DNA of 64,000 nt from JBBIPZ01 sp037442505 [NCBI: Deltaproteobacteria bacterium] (lineage in GTDB: Bacteria > CALINM01): assembly GCA_037442505.1 (NCBI GenBank), contig JBBIPZ010000003.1, positions 11,886 through 75,885 of the forward strand, written 5' to 3'. Positions within the stretch are counted from its first letter, which is position 1. The number at the start of each line of letters is the position of its first letter. Positions 41,222 to 50,477 of the stretch are shown one piece after another. Position numbers and translations under genes: made by a program. The notes under the pieces were generated by a model that made no database searches, had not been told where the DNA came from, and saw only the letters and a program-made list of their open reading frames with translations.

Positions 41222-43729
41222 ATGAAAGCCATAATAATGGCAGGTGGCTTCGGTACAAGATTAAGACCAATTACACAGAATCTCCCAAAACCAATGGTCC
41301 CGCTTGCAATAAAGCCGATGATGGAACATATCGTAAACCTGCTTAAATCACATGGATTTACTGAGCTTGTTGTGCTTTTGTTTTTTCAGGCTGACAGCAT
41401 CCAGAACTATTTTGGCAATGGAGAAAAATTCGGTGTAAAGATTCACTATATTCTACCAAAAGAAGATTTTGGTACAGCAGGCGCTGTCAAATTAGCAGAA
41501 GAGTTCATGGACAATACCTTTCTTGTTATCTCTGGTGACGTTTTAACTGATTTTAACTTAACAAATGCTGTAGATATACATAAAGGAAAAGACACATTAG
41601 CGACTATCTTGCTTACGAGGGTCGATAATCCACTTCCATTTGGCATCGTTATAACAGAAAAAGACGGCAAAATAAAAAAATTCCTTGAAAAACCATCATG
41701 GGGCGAAGTTTTTAGCGACACAATAAACACAGGTATTTACATATTCGAGAAAGAGATTTTTAAGTATATACCTGAACATAAAGAGTTTGATTTTAGTAAA
41801 GACCTTTTCCCCAAATTGATGAAAAAGAACATTGATATTTATGGTGCTTTGATGGAAGGCTACTGGAAAGATGTTGGCAATCTTACTGAATACCGATTGG
41901 CACATCAAGACGTCCTTGAAGGTAAAGTAAGGGTAGATATTCCCGGTAAACAGGTCAAAGGAACAAACTTTTATGCTGGTGAAAATACTGAGATTGATTA
42001 CACCGTTGATATTGATGGTGCGGTTATAGTGGGTGATAATACAGTTATTGGTAAAGAAGTTTTTATAAAAAATTCTGTTATCGGAAATAACTGTGTTATA
42101 GAAGATGGAGCCAGGATTTATGATTCTGTTTTATGGGATAATGTATTTGTTGGTAGATATAGCGAACTCCACGAAAATATTATAGGAGCGCAAACTGTTA
42201 TAAAAGAAGGCGCTTCACTTGCAGAAAATGTTGTAGTTGCTGACACTTGTTGTATCGGGCGCTTTAGTACACTAAAGGCTGGCGTCAAAGTCTGGCCTAT
42301 GAAAAGTGTAGAAGATGGGGCTATACTCGCATCAAGTCTTATTTGGGGAGAGAGCTGGTCCAAATCTATATTTGGACCTTATGGTGTGTGTGGTCTGGCT
42401 AACTTCGAAATTACTCCGGAGTTTGCTGCAAAATTAGGCGCAGCGTATGGAGCATCTTTGAAAAAAGATAGTGTTGTAGCAACTTCGAGGGATCATCACC
42501 CCGCAAGTAGAATGATTAATCGTGCCTTTATGACAGGGCTTCTTTCAACAGGTGTCAATGTTCACGATTATGGTGTAGTTCCTGTTTCAGTTGCCCGATT
42601 TTTAGCAAGAACAGAAGGTGAAGTTGGTGGTGTGCATACAAGACGCTCTCCTTTTGATCCCGAGATACTTGATATGAAATTTTATGACGAGAATGGGATA
42701 GATATTCACACCAATAAAGAAAAGTCCATAGAGCGTTTCTTCTTTGGAGAGGATTTTAGAAGAGTTACCATGGCTTCTACTGGAGAAATATCTTTTCCTT
42801 CTCACGCTATAGAAAAATACAAAAAAGGTTTTATTGATAATGTTAATGCTGATGCTATAAGAAAGAAAAAATTCAGGATTGTTATTGACTTTTCTCACGG
42901 GAGTTCCTCACAGCTTTTCCCCAATCTTTTAGGCAATTTGGATTGTGAAGTTGTTGTTTTAAATGCTAATTTAGATAGCTCCAGATTAACAAAGACATCA
43001 AAAGAGTTTGAAAATGCACTCAATCAGCTTAGTAATATAGTAATGTCGCTTAACGCAGACGCAGGTTTTTTTCTTGACGCAGGAGGTGAGAAGATATACT
43101 TGGTTGATCACAAGGGTGAAATTTATCAAGGAGAAGTAGCACTTTGTGTATTTTTAAAGATGGTAATAGAGGCCAATAAAGATATAAAGCAAGTCGTGGT
43201 TCCTGTTAACGCTTCGATGCTTATTGAAAAACTATGTGAAAAGAAGAATATCAAAGTTCTAAGGACTAAAACTTCTAATAGAGCATTAATGGAAGCTGCA
43301 TTAATGAAGGATGTCGGTTTTGTAGGAGAAAATTATGGCGGATATATCTTCCCGAATTTTTTACCAGCGTTTGATGGTATGTATAGCATTGTGAAAACAT
43401 TAGAAATGCTCGCTTTACTTGATACGAATATACACGATATCTTAAGACAAATTCCAGTAACTTATACAACGAAAGAGATTGTACCATGTCCATGGGAAAG
43501 CAAAGGTAAAGTTATGCGTTATTTAGTAGAAAAAACCACTAAAATGCGTGTAGAATTAATTGATGGAATAAAGGTATGGGAAGAAGATGGCTGGGCACTG
43601 GCGATTCCTTCACCTGACAAGGCTTATTTTAATATAATGGCTGAAAGTTATGAGAAGAAAAGAACAGAAGAGCTTTTGTCAATGGTTCAAAAAATTGTAA
43701 AAGATTCAGTGATGGGGGGGATAGAATGA
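41222..43729 (+). CDS. Fusion of sugar-1-phosphate nucleotidyltransferase and phosphohexomutase-like domains
   Basis: 835 residues. Residues 1-235 are a nucleotidyltransferase with MAGGFGTRLRPITQNLPKPMVPL and LVISGDVLTD. Residues ~240-375 are hexapeptide repeats. From ~385 there is a phosphomannomutase-like fold: ATSRDHHPASRMINRAFMTGLLSTGVNVHDYGVVP. The catalytic Ser loop TASHNP is replaced by VHTRRSPFDPE, so mutase activity is doubtful. Such fusions occur in several phyla with GDP-mannose or glucose-1-phosphate chemistry. It overlaps the true phosphohexomutase gene by 4 nt, and the two may form a pair. Confidence 0.85.
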   Translation: MKAIIMAGGFGTRLRPITQNLPKPMVPLAIKPMMEHIVNLLKSHGFTELVVLLFFQADSIQNYFGNGEKFGVKIHYILPKEDFGTAGAVKLAEEFMDNTFLVISGDVLTDFNLTNAVDIHKGKDTLATILLTRVDNPLPFGIVITEKDGKIKKFLEKPSWGEVFSDTINTGIYIFEKEIFKYIPEHKEFDFSKDLFPKLMKKNIDIYGALMEGYWKDVGNLTEYRLAHQDVLEGKVRVDIPGKQVKGTNFYAGENTEIDYTVDIDGAVIVGDNTVIGKEVFIKNSVIGNNCVIEDGARIYDSVLWDNVFVGRYSELHENIIGAQTVIKEGASLAENVVVADTCCIGRFSTLKAGVKVWPMKSVEDGAILASSLIWGESWSKSIFGPYGVCGLANFEITPEFAAKLGAAYGASLKKDSVVATSRDHHPASRMINRAFMTGLLSTGVNVHDYGVVPVSVARFLARTEGEVGGVHTRRSPFDPEILDMKFYDENGIDIHTNKEKSIERFFFGEDFRRVTMASTGEISFPSHAIEKYKKGFIDNVNADAIRKKKFRIVIDFSHGSSSQLFPNLLGNLDCEVVVLNANLDSSRLTKTSKEFENALNQLSNIVMSLNADAGFFLDAGGEKIYLVDHKGEIYQGEVALCVFLKMVIEANKDIKQVVVPVNASMLIEKLCEKKNIKVLRTKTSNRALMEAALMKDVGFVGENYGGYIFPNFLPAFDGMYSIVKTLEMLALLDTNIHDILRQIPVTYTTKEIVPCPWESKGKVMRYLVEKTTKMRVELIDGIKVWEEDGWALAIPSPDKAYFNIMAESYEKKRTEELLSMVQKIVKDSVMGGIE

Positions 43730-45153
43730 ATCCAATAGAGTTTGGCACATCTGGCTGGCGTGGTATTCTTGGAGAGGAGTTTACACTTGAAAGGGTTAGA
43801 GTGGTTGTACAGGCAATTGCTGACTATCTTCAAAAAGAAGGGATAAAAGAAAAAGGCTTGATAGTTGGGCATGACAGCCGTTTCATGGGTGAATGGTATT
43901 CTAAAGAAGCGGTTAAGATACTTGCTGCAAATAACATAAAAACGTTTCTGATGCACAAAGAAACTCCAACACCTGTCATTTCTCACGAGATATTGAAAAA
44001 AGGTACCGGTGGTGCAATTAACTTTACTGCAAGTCACAACCCTCCAGAATACAACGGTTTAAAGTTTTCTCCATCTTGGGGAGGACCAGCCCTGCCAGAA
44101 ACAACGTCATGGATTGCTAAACGCGCAAACGAGCTTCTGGGACAGTTTGCGTTTAAAGAAGAATTTTCTTTTGATAAGTTAGAAAAACAAGGAATTGTGG
44201 AGGTTTTAGACCCAAAGGGTGATTATCTTGATTCAATTAGAGAGAAAATTGATTTCGAAATAATATCTACTTCACAAATCAGGGTTATTATAGATCCAAT
44301 GTATGGCACAGCCAGAGGATACTTAGATAGCGTGTTAGAAGAAGAAGGTTTAAAGTGTAAGGTTATACACGACTTTAGAGACCCTTACTTTGGCGGCAGC
44401 GCTCCAGACCCGATGGAAAAAAATCTTCGAGAAATGATTGCATGGCTGAAAGAAGATAAAAAATTAACACTTGGCATAGCTACGGATGGTGATGCAGATA
44501 GGTTTGGAATCGTTGACAAAGATGGCATTTTTGTGGTTCCTAACCTATTTCTTGCTATAATCTATAATTATCTGATAAAATACAAAGGTTTGAGAGGTGG
44601 TGTAGGAAAATCTTATGCTACCACTCACCTGCTTGACAGAATTGCAAGAAAACATAATCTTAAGGTTTACGAAACTCCAGTAGGGTTTAAGTATATTGGA
44701 GAGCTTTTGAGTAAAAAAGAAATAGTGTTGGGCGGCGAGGAAAGTGCTGGCATGTCAATAATAGACCATGTCCCAGAAAAAGACGGTATATTAGCATGTC
44801 TACTTGCATTAGAAATGGTTGCAAAGAGAAAAATGACCGTTATGGAGTTAGTTAAAGAAGTCTTTCAAGAAGTAGGTCCGCTTTATTCTGACAGAAAAAA
44901 TTTTTTAGTTACTAACGAATTGAAAATGCGTTTTAAAGACAAAATAAAACATATACCGTCATCATTTGCCGGGCATAAGGTGATAGATAAAAAAGAAATA
45001 GACGGTGTAAAAATCTATTTAGAAAACGATTGTTGGTTGTTGTTTAGAGAGTCTGGCACAGAACCAGTGATAAGAATTTATGCTGAGGCAGAGAACCAAC
45101 AAAAACTGCAAGAACTGATGGAAAATGGTAGAAATTTCATATTTGGGGAATAG
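43726..45153 (+). CDS. Phosphoglucomutase/phosphomannomutase
   Basis: 475 residues with the full set of alpha-D-phosphohexomutase motifs: FGTSGWRGILGEEF at the start, catalytic Ser in NFTASHNPPEYNGLKF (~102-117), metal loop ATDGDADRFGIVD near 245-257, sugar loop GGEESAGMSI near 333 and phosphate loop RESGTEPVIRIYAE near the C-terminus. It interconverts hexose 1- and 6-phosphates and likely feeds the nucleotidyltransferase encoded just upstream. Confidence 0.93.
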   Translation: MNPIEFGTSGWRGILGEEFTLERVRVVVQAIADYLQKEGIKEKGLIVGHDSRFMGEWYSKEAVKILAANNIKTFLMHKETPTPVISHEILKKGTGGAINFTASHNPPEYNGLKFSPSWGGPALPETTSWIAKRANELLGQFAFKEEFSFDKLEKQGIVEVLDPKGDYLDSIREKIDFEIISTSQIRVIIDPMYGTARGYLDSVLEEEGLKCKVIHDFRDPYFGGSAPDPMEKNLREMIAWLKEDKKLTLGIATDGDADRFGIVDKDGIFVVPNLFLAIIYNYLIKYKGLRGGVGKSYATTHLLDRIARKHNLKVYETPVGFKYIGELLSKKEIVLGGEESAGMSIIDHVPEKDGILACLLALEMVAKRKMTVMELVKEVFQEVGPLYSDRKNFLVTNELKMRFKDKIKHIPSSFAGHKVIDKKEIDGVKIYLENDCWLLFRESGTEPVIRIYAEAENQQKLQELMENGRNFIFGE

Positions 45154-45155
45154 TT

Positions 45156-45773
45156 ATGATATTTAAACGATTTGTAGTTGGAGCTCTGGAAGTGAACTGT
45201 TTTGTTTTAGCGGATAGTGAAACTAAAGAGGGCATTGTAGTCGATCCTGGTGACAACGTTGAACAAATTATTGATTTTATTAATAAAAATGACATTAAGG
45301 TTAAATATGTCGTTAATACCCATTGTCATTTTGATCATATTGGTGGGAATAAAAAAATTCTTGATGCCACAAATGCTGAGTTATTGCTACATGAAGCTGA
45401 ACTCCCTCTGTTAGAGAGGGCAGAAGGCAGCGCTGCACTCTGGGGATTTAAGATAGAGGCATCCCCTGCCCCAGCAAGATTTCTCAAAGATGGGGATATC
45501 TTGCAAATAGGTAACATTTCTGTACAAGTTATTCATACACCTGGTCATTCACCAGGAGGAATATGTTTAAAATTTGACAACAAACTAATCTCTGGCGACA
45601 CATTGTTTGCAGGTGGCATTGGTAGAACAGATTTTCCCGGTGGGGATGCTTATACCCTTATCAAATCAATAAAAGAAAAACTGTTTACACTACCTGATAC
45701 AACAGAAGTCTATCCTGGGCACGGTCCAGGTACAACAATTGGTAACGAAAAGATGTATAATCCATTTTTTTAG
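45156..45773 (+). CDS. MBL-fold hydrolase, glyoxalase II-like
   Basis: 205 residues. The zinc motif NTHCHFDHIGG (HxHxDH) is near 54-62, IHTPGHSPGG near 126-136, SGDTLFAGGIGRTDFPGG near 145-162 and YPGHGPGT near the end. The family includes hydroxyacylglutathione hydrolases and persulfide dioxygenases; the exact substrate is open. Confidence 0.9.
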   Translation: MIFKRFVVGALEVNCFVLADSETKEGIVVDPGDNVEQIIDFINKNDIKVKYVVNTHCHFDHIGGNKKILDATNAELLLHEAELPLLERAEGSAALWGFKIEASPAPARFLKDGDILQIGNISVQVIHTPGHSPGGICLKFDNKLISGDTLFAGGIGRTDFPGGDAYTLIKSIKEKLFTLPDTTEVYPGHGPGTTIGNEKMYNPFF

Positions 45774-45782
45774 GAGGAATAA

Positions 45783-46265
45783 ATGAAAAAAGCTTTTACT
45801 GTATTTACTTTATTAGTTTTCTTATTCACAGCTTCTGCAGTGTATTGTCAGGAAAAATCAGCGCAAGATACAAATCCTGTTGCAAAAAAAACTGAAACTC
45901 CTGAAAATAAAAGCAACAAGAAAGAAGAGTTAAAAGAAGAACAACTGCTTCCACATAGAGATATAAAGGATATACCGGTGCCATATCTTATGAAGCTTGA
46001 CAAAGATAATACATACCTTATTGATGTGAAAGGTATGAAATTAGGACTGCTAACATATACAGGCAGGGTTGATGGCTACTCATTAGCTGAAAATATCAAA
46101 GCAAACTTTATCGAAGAAAAGTGGAACCTTCAGAGCATGCAAAATTACAAAAAGACTGTTAGTTTAAGCTTTACTAAGGAAGATAGAATTTGCAACGTTT
46201 TTATAGAAGAAGGTTTTTTTAATACGCGTCTTGAGATACGTGTAAGTGTTATAAATACTAACTGA
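45783..46265 (+). CDS. Secreted protein of unknown function
   Basis: 160 residues. Signal peptide ([19 protein letters not shown]) followed by a Lys/Glu-rich linker (~25-55) and a compact C-terminal domain (~60-160) with [25 protein letters not shown] and [22 protein letters not shown]. This domain looks like a small periplasmic or outer-membrane-associated module shared by delta-proteobacteria-like genomes. No function can be assigned. Its stop is 25 nt before the PPIase gene. Confidence 0.7.
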   Translation: MKKAFTVFTLLVFLFTASAVYCQEKSAQDTNPVAKKTETPENKSNKKEELKEEQLLPHRDIKDIPVPYLMKLDKDNTYLIDVKGMKLGLLTYTGRVDGYSLAENIKANFIEEKWNLQSMQNYKKTVSLSFTKEDRICNVFIEEGFFNTRLEIRVSVINTN

Positions 46266-46290
46266 TTGCTTAAGGAAGGGGACGAAAAAA

Positions 46291-46863
46291 ATGAAATCTC
46301 TAATAACAGTTTTGAGTATATGTGCATTTTTTATTACCATAACTAATGTTGATGCAGGGAAAAATCCAGTAGTTTTGATAGAAACAAGCATGGGAAATAT
46401 TAAAATAGAGCTTTATCCAGACAAAGCACCTGTAACAGTGAAAAACTTTCTTGATTATGTGAATGCAGGATTTTATAATGGCACAATTTTTCATAGAGTG
46501 ATAAATAACTTTATGATACAGGGCGGGGGGTTCACGGAAAATTTGCATCAAAAACCTACAAAACCACCTATAAAGAATGAGGCAACTAATGGATTGAAAA
46601 ACAAAAGGGGAACTATTGCAATGGCTCGCACCATGATAATTGATTCAGCAACATCTCAATTTTTCATAAATCAGAAAGATAATTCTTTCCTTGACCACAG
46701 AGATAACTCGATGCAAGGCTTTGGTTATGCAGTTTTTGGACAGGTGATAGATGGGATGGATGTCGTTGATAAAATTGCTTCTACACATACAGGTGTGAGA
46801 AAAGGTTTTCAAGACGTACCATTAACAACAGTAGTAATTAAGTCTATAAAGCAAATTCAATAA
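46291..46863 (+). CDS. Secreted cyclophilin-type peptidyl-prolyl isomerase
   Basis: 190 residues. A signal peptide ([19 protein letters not shown]) is followed by a complete cyclophilin domain: [15 protein letters not shown] with the catalytic Arg, [20 protein letters not shown] and [18 protein letters not shown]. It folds exported proteins in the periplasm. A purine-rich AAGGAAGGGG lies upstream of the ATG. Confidence 0.92.
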   Translation: MKSLITVLSICAFFITITNVDAGKNPVVLIETSMGNIKIELYPDKAPVTVKNFLDYVNAGFYNGTIFHRVINNFMIQGGGFTENLHQKPTKPPIKNEATNGLKNKRGTIAMARTMIIDSATSQFFINQKDNSFLDHRDNSMQGFGYAVFGQVIDGMDVVDKIASTHTGVRKGFQDVPLTTVVIKSIKQIQ

Positions 46864-46911
46864 CAAACTAAACTTGGTGAAGTAAAACTTGTCCTCAGGG
46901 GCTTTGGGTAT

Positions 46912-48057
46912 TTATGTTAGAGCTGTTTTCAACGCCTGATAGATGTCCTCTTTTAAGTCTTCTGTATCTTCCAATCCAACAGATAATCTAATAAGAGTAT
47001 CCTTTACCCCTATTTTATTTCGCTCTTTTTCTGGCATAGCTGCGTGAGACATTGTGGCTGGATATGATAAGATACTCTCTACACCACCCAAACTGACAGC
47101 CAAAAGCATAAGTTTAACAGACTTTAAAAATTTTAAAGTAACATCTAAATTCTCTAATTCGAACGAAACTACCGCACCACCACCAGCAGCCTGTCTCAAA
47201 TGAACTTCTCTACCTAAGTGATTGGGAAGCGTTGGATAATAAACCTTTTTTATACCATTCAGTTTTGTTAACCAGTTTGCAATAATTTCTGCAGACTTTT
47301 GTTGTAACTCCATTCTTGCTGAGAGTGTTTTAATACCTCTTAAGACGAGCCAGGAATCCTGGGGACCTAAAATTGCCCCAAATGCTTTTTGAATAAAGCC
47401 AATTTTATTTCCCAGTTCTTTATTAGCTGCTACGGTCAAACCAGCTATAAGATCGCTATGTCCTCCTAAAAATTTTGTGGCACTATGAATTACAATATCG
47501 AATCCCAGCTCAATTGGACGCTGTAAGTAAGGAGTCATAAATGTATTGTCTGTAATTGTGATAACTCCTTTTTCCTTAGCGAGTTCAGATATTGATTTTA
47601 AATCGGTAATTTTAAGTATAGGATTTGATGGTGTTTCAACATAGATCGCCCTTGTCTCTGGTCTAATGGCAGCCTTAACAGCATCAATATCTGTAGCATC
47701 TACAAAAGTAGATTTTAATTGCCACTGCTTAAAAATAGTTGTTAAAACTCTGTAAGTCCCGCCATAAACATCTTCTCCAACTACAATGTGATCGCCAGGT
47801 TTAAAAATCATAAATACAGATGATATAGCAGCCATACCAGACGAAAATGCACTCCCCTTTTCTCCCCCTTCAAGGTTAGCAACAACCTCTTCGAGAGCAT
47901 CACGAGTAGGATTAGAACCTCTGGCATATTCATACTTGCCAAAATATATAGGGTCTTCCTGTGCAAATGTGGAAGTTTGATAGATTGGGATACTTGATGC
48001 ACCAGTGTAAGGATCTTTTTCCGCACCTGAGTGAAGTATTTTAGTTTTAAGTCTCAT
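46912..48057 (-). CDS. Cys/Met-metabolism PLP enzyme (cystathionine gamma-synthase/lyase or MetY-like)
   Basis: 381 residues. The PLP Lys is in VIHSATKFLGGHSD; other motifs are SSGMAAIS, DNTFMTPYLQRP and ESILSYPATMSHA. Both substrate specificity and direction (synthase, lyase or O-acylhomoserine sulfhydrylase) are hard to assign from sequence alone. The adjacent sulfate operon, MetX and MetW suggest homocysteine or cysteine synthesis. It is a close relative of the protein encoded at 48132-49220, upstream on the same strand. Confidence 0.88.
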   Translation of the reverse strand: MRLKTKILHSGAEKDPYTGASSIPIYQTSTFAQEDPIYFGKYEYARGSNPTRDALEEVVANLEGGEKGSAFSSGMAAISSVFMIFKPGDHIVVGEDVYGGTYRVLTTIFKQWQLKSTFVDATDIDAVKAAIRPETRAIYVETPSNPILKITDLKSISELAKEKGVITITDNTFMTPYLQRPIELGFDIVIHSATKFLGGHSDLIAGLTVAANKELGNKIGFIQKAFGAILGPQDSWLVLRGIKTLSARMELQQKSAEIIANWLTKLNGIKKVYYPTLPNHLGREVHLRQAAGGGAVVSFELENLDVTLKFLKSVKLMLLAVSLGGVESILSYPATMSHAAMPEKERNKIGVKDTLIRLSVGLEDTEDLKEDIYQALKTALT

Positions 48058-48131
48058 AATTCCTCCTTAAGTAATTTACATACATCTAAATTGATTTTAT
48101 GCCTAAATAATAGCATATCTCACTTAAAATT

Positions 48132-49220
48132 CTAATCAAGTGCACATTTAAGGTCATCAATCAGGTCGTTCACATTTTCTATCCCAACTGAAATTCTTAA
48201 TAATCTGTCATTTATACCAAGTCTATCAAGAATATTCTGGTCAATGTCCGCATGTGTCTGAACCTTTGGAAAGGTTATTAAAGACTCGACACCACCTAAA
48301 CTCTCTGCAAACATAAAAACCTTTACTCGCTCTAAAATCTGTTTAACAAGAGAAAAGGATTCTACCTCAAAAGATATCATTGCACCAATACCTGGGTAGT
48401 AAACTTTTTCGACGTGTTTGTGTGACTGCAGAAATTTTGAAATCTTTTTAGCATTATTTTGTTGAGTCTTTAACCTGATGGGAAGTGTTTTTAGCCCTCT
48501 TAAAACTAACCAGCTATCAAATGGGGACAACACAGCTCCGATGGCATTTTGATAAAAGTATATTTTCTCGGCAATTTCGTTAGATTTCGCAACAACTATA
48601 CCTGCCAGAACGTCATTATGTCCAGCCAAATACTTAGTTGCACTATACACCGTTATATCTGCACCCAATTCAAACGGTTTTTGTAAATATGGGGTTAAAA
48701 AGGTATTATCAACAATGGTTAACGCTCCAAAATCTTTCGCAATATTTGATATCGCAATAATATCTGCACACTTTAGCAATGGATTTGTAGGAGTTTCTAT
48801 AAATATAGCTTTTACTTTCTCACTCATCGCTGCTTTTACTGTTTCAATATTCGAAGTATCTATATAAACAGTCTTTATACCCACTTCTGAATAAATTTTT
48901 TCCATTAAACGATATGTGCCTCCGTAAAGATCTTCGGTAAATATCAGAGTATCACCAGATTTAAAAAGCTTAAGTATGCAATCTATAGCTGCTAAACCAG
49001 ATGAAAATGCAAAACCACGAATTCCACCTTCTATTTTTGCCATTAACTCTTCTAAAACCTGCCTCGTTGGGTTGCCGCTACGGGTGTAATCATAACCTGT
49101 ACTTTTACCAAGAGCGGGATGTTTAAATGTAGCAGTCTGGTATATTGGCATAGAAACAGCGCCAGTTCTTTCGTCCCATCTACTTCCCGCTTGTGCTAAC
49201 AAAGTGTCTATTTTAAACAT
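48132..49220 (-). CDS. Cys/Met-metabolism PLP enzyme, shortened paralogue
   Basis: 362 residues from ATG 49220, which has AAGGAGG upstream; the longer frame lacks a ribosome site. PLP Lys in VYSATKYLAGHND, with DNTFLTPYLQKP, SSGLAAIDC and AESLGGVESLITFPKVQTHA. Compared with its neighbour at 46912-48057, about 16 residues are missing between VYYPG and GAMISFEVE, where relatives carry a LPxHxxxxLAxxQ-type loop. The rest is intact. It is divergent from the sulfite reductase operon and may use O-acetylhomoserine. Confidence 0.88.
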   Translation of the reverse strand: MFKIDTLLAQAGSRWDERTGAVSMPIYQTATFKHPALGKSTGYDYTRSGNPTRQVLEELMAKIEGGIRGFAFSSGLAAIDCILKLFKSGDTLIFTEDLYGGTYRLMEKIYSEVGIKTVYIDTSNIETVKAAMSEKVKAIFIETPTNPLLKCADIIAISNIAKDFGALTIVDNTFLTPYLQKPFELGADITVYSATKYLAGHNDVLAGIVVAKSNEIAEKIYFYQNAIGAVLSPFDSWLVLRGLKTLPIRLKTQQNNAKKISKFLQSHKHVEKVYYPGIGAMISFEVESFSLVKQILERVKVFMFAESLGGVESLITFPKVQTHADIDQNILDRLGINDRLLRISVGIENVNDLIDDLKCALD

Positions 49221-49323
49221 CTTAAACCTCCTTAAAACATGTTGGTTTATTCTACATTGTTTTAGTAATAAAAGCAACAATTTTATTTTTACAAAAATAA
49301 TTTAATAAAACAAAAAAATATAC

Positions 49324-49353
49324 TTGACAAAATAAATTAAAATATGCAAGAAT
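49324..49353 (+). promoter_or_regulatory. Promoter of the sulfate assimilation operon
   Basis: TTGACA (49324-49329) and AAGAAT (49348-49353, with TGC just upstream as an extended -10) are 18 nt apart, 42 nt before the first gene. Between it and the divergent PLP-enzyme gene lies TTATTTTT-AC-AAAAATAA (49283-49300), a possible operator in an AT-rich stretch. Confidence 0.55.
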
Positions 49354-49395
49354 AAAAACTACATTAAAAAAATAGACTAACTAAAAGGATAAAAA

Positions 49396-50256
49396 ATGAG
49401 CTTGAAAAACATTGATGAACTAAAAAAGATTGGCATCATCACACAAAAACAGAAGGATCTTTTTACTGTAAGAATTAAAACCGTTGCTGGAGATTTAACA
49501 TCGGAACAACTTCAAACTATAGCTACAATAGCAAAAAAATATAGTGATGGGAATGTGCATCTATCCACAAGACAGGGAGTCGAAATTCATAATATTCCTT
49601 CCGATAAAATTGAAGATGTAAAAACAGAACTTGCTGAAGGTGGAGTTATTCTTGGTGCTTGTGGACCAAGAGGAAGGGGAATAGTAGCATGTCCCGGTGC
49701 TGCTACGTGTAAATTTGGCATTATTGAAACTAAAGAATTAGCTAAGGATTTAGATAGCTTATATTTCAGAAAAGAGGCTCCGGGCAAGTTTAAAATTGCG
49801 GTTTCTGGTTGCCCTAATAACTGTTCTAAACCAATAGAAAATGATGTAGGTGTGATGGGTGGAGTTTTGCCCTGTTGGAATAAGGAAAAATGTATAGACT
49901 GTGGCTTATGTGAAAAGGTATGCCCTACCGGAGCAATTGTTAAGACTGCATCAGGGTATGAACTTATCCTGGACAAATGTATTTTGTGTGGCATCTGTAT
50001 AAACAACTGCCCTACTTCTGCCTGGGAAGAAAAAAGGCGGGGGTTCACACTCTGGTTAGGTGGCACAATGGGTAAAAAGCCAAGATTGGGTACAAAAGCA
50101 AAAGTGTTGATAGAGACTAAAGAGGAGTTATTAAAATATGTCGCAAGAGCTTTTGAATTTTATAAAAGGTACGGCAGAAAGAAAGAACGATTTGGTCACA
50201 CTCTTGACAGAATAGGTTTAGAAAAAGCATTAAAGGAGATATTAGATGACAAATAA
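49396..50256 (+). CDS. Siroheme/ferredoxin-type sulfite reductase (AsrC-like)
   Basis: 286 residues. An N-terminal nitrite/sulfite-reductase half-domain leads to siroheme/4Fe-4S ligands CPGAATC (C-x5-C) and CPNNC (C-x3-C). An inserted 2x[4Fe-4S] ferredoxin follows: CIDCGLCEKVCP and CILCGICINNCP. STRQGVEIHNI matches the substrate-anion Arg region. It reduces sulfite to sulfide; the operon suggests an assimilatory role. It is too short to be DsrAB. It overlaps the TusA-like gene by 11 nt. Confidence 0.9.
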   Translation: MSLKNIDELKKIGIITQKQKDLFTVRIKTVAGDLTSEQLQTIATIAKKYSDGNVHLSTRQGVEIHNIPSDKIEDVKTELAEGGVILGACGPRGRGIVACPGAATCKFGIIETKELAKDLDSLYFRKEAPGKFKIAVSGCPNNCSKPIENDVGVMGGVLPCWNKEKCIDCGLCEKVCPTGAIVKTASGYELILDKCILCGICINNCPTSAWEEKRRGFTLWLGGTMGKKPRLGTKAKVLIETKEELLKYVARAFEFYKRYGRKKERFGHTLDRIGLEKALKEILDDK

Positions 50257-50473
50257 AGTGTTAGATTTGAGAAACGTAGTATGCCCAATGAATTTTGTAA
50301 AGGCTAAAGTTTTTTTAGAAGACATTAAAAATGGCGAAACTATAGAGATAATTCTGGACGAAGGCGACCCTCTTGTTAATGTAACCAGGAGTTTGAAAGA
50401 AGAGGGTCATCTTATTGTGAAAGTTGAACAGTTTAGTGAAACAACTTTTAAAGTTTATGTTAAAAAGGCTTAA
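50246..50473 (+). CDS. TusA-like sulfur carrier
   Basis: 75 residues, with AAGGAG before the ATG. LDLRNVVCPMNFVKAKVFL carries the conserved Cys13, but CPMN replaces the usual CPxP. EIILDEGDPLVNVTRSLKEEGH matches the TusA fold. Members beside sulfite reductases probably relay sulfur as a persulfide between enzymes. A close functional link to the sulfite reductase upstream is likely. Confidence 0.88.
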   Translation: MTNKVLDLRNVVCPMNFVKAKVFLEDIKNGETIEIILDEGDPLVNVTRSLKEEGHLIVKVEQFSETTFKVYVKKA

Positions 50474-50477
50474 GTAA

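Noticed and set aside
49221-49280. Longer N-terminus for the PLP enzyme
   Set aside because: No ribosome site and no family similarity; ATG 49220 follows AAGGAGG.
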